A DNA stretch of 64,000 bases, from assembly GCA_040119125.1 (NCBI GenBank), contig JBEDTR010000001.1, positions 328,387-392,386 on the forward strand, given 5' to 3'. A model generated the notes under the pieces. It was not told the DNA's origin. It did not search any database and was given only the letters and a program-made list of their open reading frames with translations. Shown in pieces: positions 59,298-64,000 of the stretch; the stretch's first letter is position 1, and the number at the start of each line of letters is the position of its first letter. The stretch is from Pacificitalea sp040119125. GTDB lineage: Bacteria > Pseudomonadota > Alphaproteobacteria > Rhodobacterales > Rhodobacteraceae. Position numbers and translations under genes: made by a program.

Positions 59298-59852
59298 TCA
59301 GGCGGACGGCTTGAGGAAGTTGGCGGACATGTAGCCGACTTTCTCGCCTTCGACCCGGATCTGGGCCCACCCTTTGGAGTCGTAGCCGATCAGCTCAACC
59401 TGCTCGCCTTCCATCAGCTTGCCAATCACCGGGTTGCCGGTGGAAGGGCCAGCGCGGAGGTTCACGCGGGAGCCGGTCACGGTCAGCAACTCAACCGGAG
59501 CTTCGGCCACGGCCGCGGCCTTGATCACCTCGGCTTCGGGGGCCTCAGCTTTGGGCGGGACTGCCTTCGTGGAGAAGGACACCATCACCAGTTTTTCCTC
59601 ATCAAAGGAATGCTCGGCTACGGTGGCGTTCTGCTCGGCCGTAGCAGCCTGTGCGGACATCAGGGGCGCCTTGGCGGGCTTCTGATCAGCCTGCGCGGTC
59701 TGGTAGCCGAATTCACCACCACCGCTTGCGGCGATGAATTGCGCGACGAGGTTCTGGTTGTTGGCGTCGTTGTCAGTGGCGTCGGAGTTGCCGATGACGA
59801 CAGCGGCGCCGAACATCACAACGAGAAGGCCGGAGGTCATACGAAGCAACAT
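59298..59852 (-). CDS. Exported SH3-domain protein
   Basis: A 184-residue protein with an N-terminal hydrophobic signal (MLLRMTSGLLVVMFGAAVVI), an Ala/Gln-rich middle, and a C-terminal bacterial SH3 (SH3_3) domain: VTGSRVNLRAGPSTGNPVIG, GEQVELIGYDSKGWAQIRV and GYMSANFLKP. Such domains bind peptidoglycan or wall-associated proteins. Start ATG 59852. The upstream gap of 156 bases to the divergent parC holds a CtrA-box-like sequence (59910-59924). Confidence 0.88.
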   Translation of the reverse strand: MLLRMTSGLLVVMFGAAVVIGNSDATDNDANNQNLVAQFIAASGGGEFGYQTAQADQKPAKAPLMSAQAATAEQNATVAEHSFDEEKLVMVSFSTKAVPPKAEAPEAEVIKAAAVAEAPVELLTVTGSRVNLRAGPSTGNPVIGKLMEGEQVELIGYDSKGWAQIRVEGEKVGYMSANFLKPSA

Positions 59853-59909
59853 GGGAAATACCCTCTTGACATTTGTTTATTGGTGTGTGCGATCTTATCT
59901 CGCTCTCGG

Positions 59910-59924
59910 CTAACCAACCGTTAA
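59910..59924. promoter_or_regulatory. CtrA-box-like sequence before the SH3 gene
   Basis: CTAA-N7-TTAA on the plus strand (59910-59924; TTAA-N7-TTAG on the other), one base from the CtrA consensus TTAA-N7-TTAA. A TAAGAT -10-like hexamer follows on the minus strand with 12 bases between, the usual position of a CtrA box over the -35. An AGCGAGA / TCTCGCT inverted repeat encloses it. Confidence 0.4.
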
Positions 59925-60008
59925 AGCGAGAGATGGTTCCCGCAAAATCGAAGTTATGCCTCGATGGCCCGCTTTACCGGTCCGGGTGGCTCCGCTATCA
60001 GATCGGCC

Positions 60009-62252
60009 ATGAGTGATGATCTGGACGACCCCACCGGCGGCCCTGCGGCCGAAATCTCAGAACCGCTGCGCCGAGCGATTGGTGAGCGCTATCTGACCTA
60101 TGCCCTTTCCACCATCATGCACCGGGCGCTGCCCGATGCACGGGATGGGTTGAAGCCGGTGCATCGGCGAATCCTATACGCCATGCGCGAATTACGGCTG
60201 ACCTCTACGGGGGGCTTTCGTAAGTCGGCCAAGATCTCCGGCGATGTGATGGGCAACTATCACCCGCACGGCGACAGCGCGATCTATGACGCGATGGCGC
60301 GGTTGGCACAGGATTTCAACGTCCGCTACCCGCTGGTTGATGGTCAGGGTAATTTCGGCAATGTCGACGGCGATAACCCCGCCGCCAGCCGCTATACCGA
60401 GGCCCGGCTCACCGCCGCGTCCGAGGCTCTTATGGAAGGGCTCAATGAGGATGCGGTCGATTTTCGCGAGAATTACGATGGCACGCTGACCGAGCCTGTG
60501 GTGATGCCGGCGGCGTTCCCGAACCTGCTGGCCAATGGCTCCTCCGGGATTGCGGTCGGCATGGCCACGAACATTCCGCCGCATAATATTGAGGAATTGA
60601 TCGGCGCTTGCTTGCACCTGATCAAGGCTCCGGACGCGCGCGACGAAACGCTTGTCGATCTGGTGCCGGGGCCTGATTTTCCCGGCGGCGGCGTGATCGT
60701 GGAGACACGAGAGAACATTCTGGAGGCCTATCGCACCGGACGCGGCGCATTCCGTCTGCGCGCGCGGTGGGAGATCGAGGATCTGGGCCGGGGCCAGTGG
60801 CAGATTGTCGTCACCGAAATTCCCTATCAGGTGCAGAAAAGCCGCCTGATCGAGAAGCTGGCCGAGCTGATTCAGATCAAGAAGATCCCGATTCTGGGCG
60901 ATGTGCGGGACGAAAGCGCCGAAGATATCCGGCTGGTGCTGGAGCCGCGGTCCAAGAATGTGGATGCCGACCTGCTGATGGGCATGTTGTTCCGCAATTC
61001 CGATCTGGAGATTCGGTTCAGCTTGAACATGAACGTGCTGATTGACGGGCGCACGCCCAAGGTCTGCTCGATGAAGGAGGTGCTGCGCGCCTTCCTCGAT
61101 CATCGCCGCGACGTGCTGCTGCGCCGGTCGCAATACCGGCTGAACCGCATCGACCACCGGCTGGAGGTGCTCGAAGGCTATATCATCGCGTTCCTCAACC
61201 TTGACCGCGTGATCGAGATCATCCGCACCGAGGATGAGCCCAAGCCGGTGATGATGGCAGAGTTCGAGCTGACGGATGTTCAGGCGGAGGCGATCCTCAA
61301 CATGCGCCTGCGCAGCCTGCGCCGGCTGGAGGAAATGGAACTGCGCCGGGAGCGCGACGATCTTCGGGCCGAGCGGGCAGGGCTGGAATCGCTTTTGGCG
61401 AGCGAGGATCTGCAATGGGCCCGCATCGCCGAGCAGCTGCGCGAAACGCGCAAGCAATTTGGTAAATCGTCGGAGGGCGGCGCGCGCCGGTCTACATTTG
61501 CTGATGGTCAGGTCATCGAGGACGTGCCGCTGGAAGCGATGATCGAGCGTGAACCGATCACCGTCGTCTGTTCCAAGATGGGCTGGATTCGCGCGATGAA
61601 GGGCCATATCGCGCTCGACACCGCGCTGAAGTTCAAGGATGGCGACGAGGGGCGGTTCATCTTCCACGCGGAAACCACCGACCGGCTGCTGATTCTGGGG
61701 CGCAATGGCCGATTCTATACGCTCTCGGCCTCCACCTTGCCCGGTGGGCGGGGGATGGGCGAGCCGCTGCGCCTGATGGTCGATCTGCCCAATGAGGTCG
61801 AAATCCTGACCATGCGGATCTACCGGCCCGGCGAACGGCTGTTGCTGGCCTCCTCGGCGGGCGACGGATTTATCGTGCCCTCAGACGAAGTGCTGGCCCA
61901 GACCCGTGGCGGCAAGCAGGTGCTGACCGTGCGGGGCGATACCGTGGCGCAGGTCTGCCGTGTGGTGCGGGGCAACCATGTCGCGGCGGTGGGGGAGAAC
62001 CGAAAGGTCATCGTTTTCCCCATCGAAGAGCTGCCCGAAATGAACAAGGGTAAGGGCGTCCGGCTGCAAAAATATAAGGATGGCGGTCTGAGCGACGCCA
62101 CGACCTTTACGCTGGAAATGGGGTTGAGCTGGCTTGACCCCGCCGGGCGTCGTCGCGTGCAGACGGAGCTGGACGAATGGCTGGCAAAGCGCGCGGGCAC
62201 GGGCCGGATGGCGCCACGCGGGTTCCCGCGCGACAATCGCTTTACCGACTGA
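60009..62252 (+). CDS. parC: DNA topoisomerase IV subunit A
   Basis: A 747-residue type II topoisomerase breakage-reunion subunit that separates linked chromosomes. The N-terminal DARDGLKPVHRRILYAM, the quinolone-region HPHGDSAIYDAMAR, and the catalytic tyrosine in SRYTEARLT are present; the C-terminal beta-propeller is the short ParC type, not GyrA, with no GyrA box visible. Start ATG 60009. parE is not in the window. The next gene is a lipoprotein. Confidence 0.96.
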   Translation: MSDDLDDPTGGPAAEISEPLRRAIGERYLTYALSTIMHRALPDARDGLKPVHRRILYAMRELRLTSTGGFRKSAKISGDVMGNYHPHGDSAIYDAMARLAQDFNVRYPLVDGQGNFGNVDGDNPAASRYTEARLTAASEALMEGLNEDAVDFRENYDGTLTEPVVMPAAFPNLLANGSSGIAVGMATNIPPHNIEELIGACLHLIKAPDARDETLVDLVPGPDFPGGGVIVETRENILEAYRTGRGAFRLRARWEIEDLGRGQWQIVVTEIPYQVQKSRLIEKLAELIQIKKIPILGDVRDESAEDIRLVLEPRSKNVDADLLMGMLFRNSDLEIRFSLNMNVLIDGRTPKVCSMKEVLRAFLDHRRDVLLRRSQYRLNRIDHRLEVLEGYIIAFLNLDRVIEIIRTEDEPKPVMMAEFELTDVQAEAILNMRLRSLRRLEEMELRRERDDLRAERAGLESLLASEDLQWARIAEQLRETRKQFGKSSEGGARRSTFADGQVIEDVPLEAMIEREPITVVCSKMGWIRAMKGHIALDTALKFKDGDEGRFIFHAETTDRLLILGRNGRFYTLSASTLPGGRGMGEPLRLMVDLPNEVEILTMRIYRPGERLLLASSAGDGFIVPSDEVLAQTRGGKQVLTVRGDTVAQVCRVVRGNHVAAVGENRKVIVFPIEELPEMNKGKGVRLQKYKDGGLSDATTFTLEMGLSWLDPAGRRRVQTELDEWLAKRAGTGRMAPRGFPRDNRFTD

Positions 62253-62392
62253 GGCTGCGCGGGGCCGGGGGCGGGCGCCTTCGGCGGTAATATCGCGGCA
62301 CGACGAAACGCGGGCGCGGCGGGGGCAGAGATTGCGCGCCTGCCGCGCAGCGTTTATCCAGATCTGCGATGCTCACCGACCGGGACAGATCC

Positions 62393-63010
62393 ATGCCTTC
62401 GATCCTTGCTAAAGCCTCTACATTCGCCCTGATCGCGCTGCTCGCCGCTTGCGGCGCCGCTGATAAGGATCTGGCAGAGCCGGCAACGCCGATTGGCGAA
62501 TTCAAGCTGGGCCATAATATCGTTGTCGCCAAAAATGCGCAGATGGTGCCGCCGTCGCGCCGTGCCAGCGCTGAGGAATGGCAAGCGGCGATCGGCGCTG
62601 CGGTGGACGAGCGGTTCTCCCGCTATGACGGCGATCAGATGTATCACATCGCCATCAGCGTCGATGGCTACTCCATCGCTGTGCCGGGCGTGCCGGTCGT
62701 GCTGTCGCCCAAATCCGTATTGGTGGTCAGCGCCAATATCTGGGACGACGCCGCGGGGAAACGGCTGAATGACGAGCCGCATCGCCTGACGGTGCTGGAG
62801 CGTTTGTCCGGGGAAACGGTCGTGGGCTCGGGGCTGACCCAATCGCGCGAGCAGCAGATCGAGAACCTTGCAAAGAATACCGCCCGACTGGTCGAAAACT
62901 GGATGCGTCGGAATCCGGAATGGTTTGCACGCAAGCCCGGCGACCCGAACGCACGCCCCAGCAACGTCACCGTGCAGGCGCCCGCAGAGGCAATCGCGGA
63001 GAAATCCTAA
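62393..63010 (+). CDS. Unrecognised lipoprotein
   Basis: A 205-residue protein with a lipoprotein signal and lipobox LLAAC (Cys about 20), then a soluble domain (EEWQAAIGAAVDERFSRYDG, YHIAISVDGYSIAVPGVP and NDEPHRLTVLERLSGETVVG). I do not recognise the family; similar proteins sit between parC and tuf in related genomes. ATG 62393 is preferred to ATG 62369 because the signal begins there. No obvious promoter seen in the 140-base gap after parC. Confidence 0.85.
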   Translation: MPSILAKASTFALIALLAACGAADKDLAEPATPIGEFKLGHNIVVAKNAQMVPPSRRASAEEWQAAIGAAVDERFSRYDGDQMYHIAISVDGYSIAVPGVPVVLSPKSVLVVSANIWDDAAGKRLNDEPHRLTVLERLSGETVVGSGLTQSREQQIENLAKNTARLVENWMRRNPEWFARKPGDPNARPSNVTVQAPAEAIAEKS

Positions 63011-63112
63011 CGTCCCATGAGTGTCTGATCGGGCTTGTTGCATACAGTGGCGCGGCAACGCGGGTCTTGATTTTTGATGCGGACCGCAATAAGCCGCGCG
63101 CGATGTAGATCA

Positions 63113-63138
63113 GGGCCACGGCCGCTCGGCCAAGGCCC
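63113..63138 (+). promoter_or_regulatory. Leader hairpin before tuf
   Basis: GGGCC-AC-GGCCG / CGGCC-AA-GGCCC (63113-63138), two 5-bp stems around an internal loop, 28 bases before the tuf start. It may terminate the lipoprotein transcript or shape the tuf leader; no U tract follows. Confidence 0.4.
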
Positions 63139-63165
63139 CCTTTCAAGAGACGAGGCGCCTAGACC

Positions 63166-64000
<835 letters not shown>

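Overview
The window is 64 kb of GC-rich alphaproteobacterial chromosome. Gene content, gene order and protein features (LysA starting at a TTG codon, TIGR02302 beside a zinc-ribbon protein and ftsEX, the rimP-nusA-ylxR-infB operon, a regulatory PTS of hprK-rapZ-EIIA-HPr, an Irr-type iron box, DUF1523 and DUF6473 proteins) point to the Rhodobacterales / roseobacter group. It is almost all housekeeping DNA. I found no rRNA, tRNA, IS element, prophage or CRISPR array.

Layout. 1-7.2 kb: tsaB (cut by the window edge) and an NFU-type Fe-S protein behind an Irr-box promoter, a YadGH-like ABC exporter, panB, an orphan peptide-binding protein, a DUF1523 protein and ispH. 7.3-13 kb: the rimP-nusA-ylxR-infB operon on the minus strand, with a recognisable promoter, a leader carrying an intrinsic terminator before rimP, and a terminator after infB. 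13-14 kb: an unrecognised coiled-coil gene with atypical codon use. 14-25 kb: a prolyl-iminopeptidase-like hydrolase, ubiG, lysA, TIGR02302, a zinc-ribbon membrane protein, ftsEX and a PlsC-type acyltransferase. 25-31.5 kb: a non-coding array of four ~180 bp tandem repeats, polA, a 636 bp gene-free stretch, and a coiled-coil membrane protein plus an OmpA/BON protein. 31.5-41.3 kb: ubiA/rsmE, gshA, DUF805, plsY, pyrC, pyrB, a family-4 uracil-DNA-glycosylase-like protein and moaB. 41.4-46.4 kb: an RND efflux pair. 46.5-53.4 kb: a DsbD-alpha-like protein, YqgE, argH with a 38-residue lipoprotein, tlpA, the regulatory PTS genes and a second acyltransferase. 53.4-64 kb: 3-hydroxyacyl-CoA dehydrogenase, a DUF6473 protein, etfBA, PduO adenosyltransferase, small membrane and SDR proteins, an SH3 protein, parC, a lipoprotein, and the start of tuf.

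How the genes work together. Several sets are functional units: phospholipid synthesis (plsY and two lysophospholipid acyltransferase-like genes), pyrimidine synthesis (pyrB, pyrC), ubiquinone (ubiA, ubiG), lysine and arginine ends (lysA, argH), envelope division (ftsEX), fatty-acid electron transfer (hbd, etfBA), and carbon/nitrogen signalling (hprK, rapZ, EIIA, HPr).

The least explained material is non-coding: the tandem array at 24.9-25.7 kb, a structured composite repeat found near 20.4 kb and inverted near 38.7 kb, the rimP leader, and the polA upstream region. Among proteins, the coiled-coil orphan at 13.1 kb, a family-4 UDG that has lost three of four cluster cysteines, and a RapZ with Arg in its P-loop deserve attention. 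I did not find a convincing new multi-gene system.
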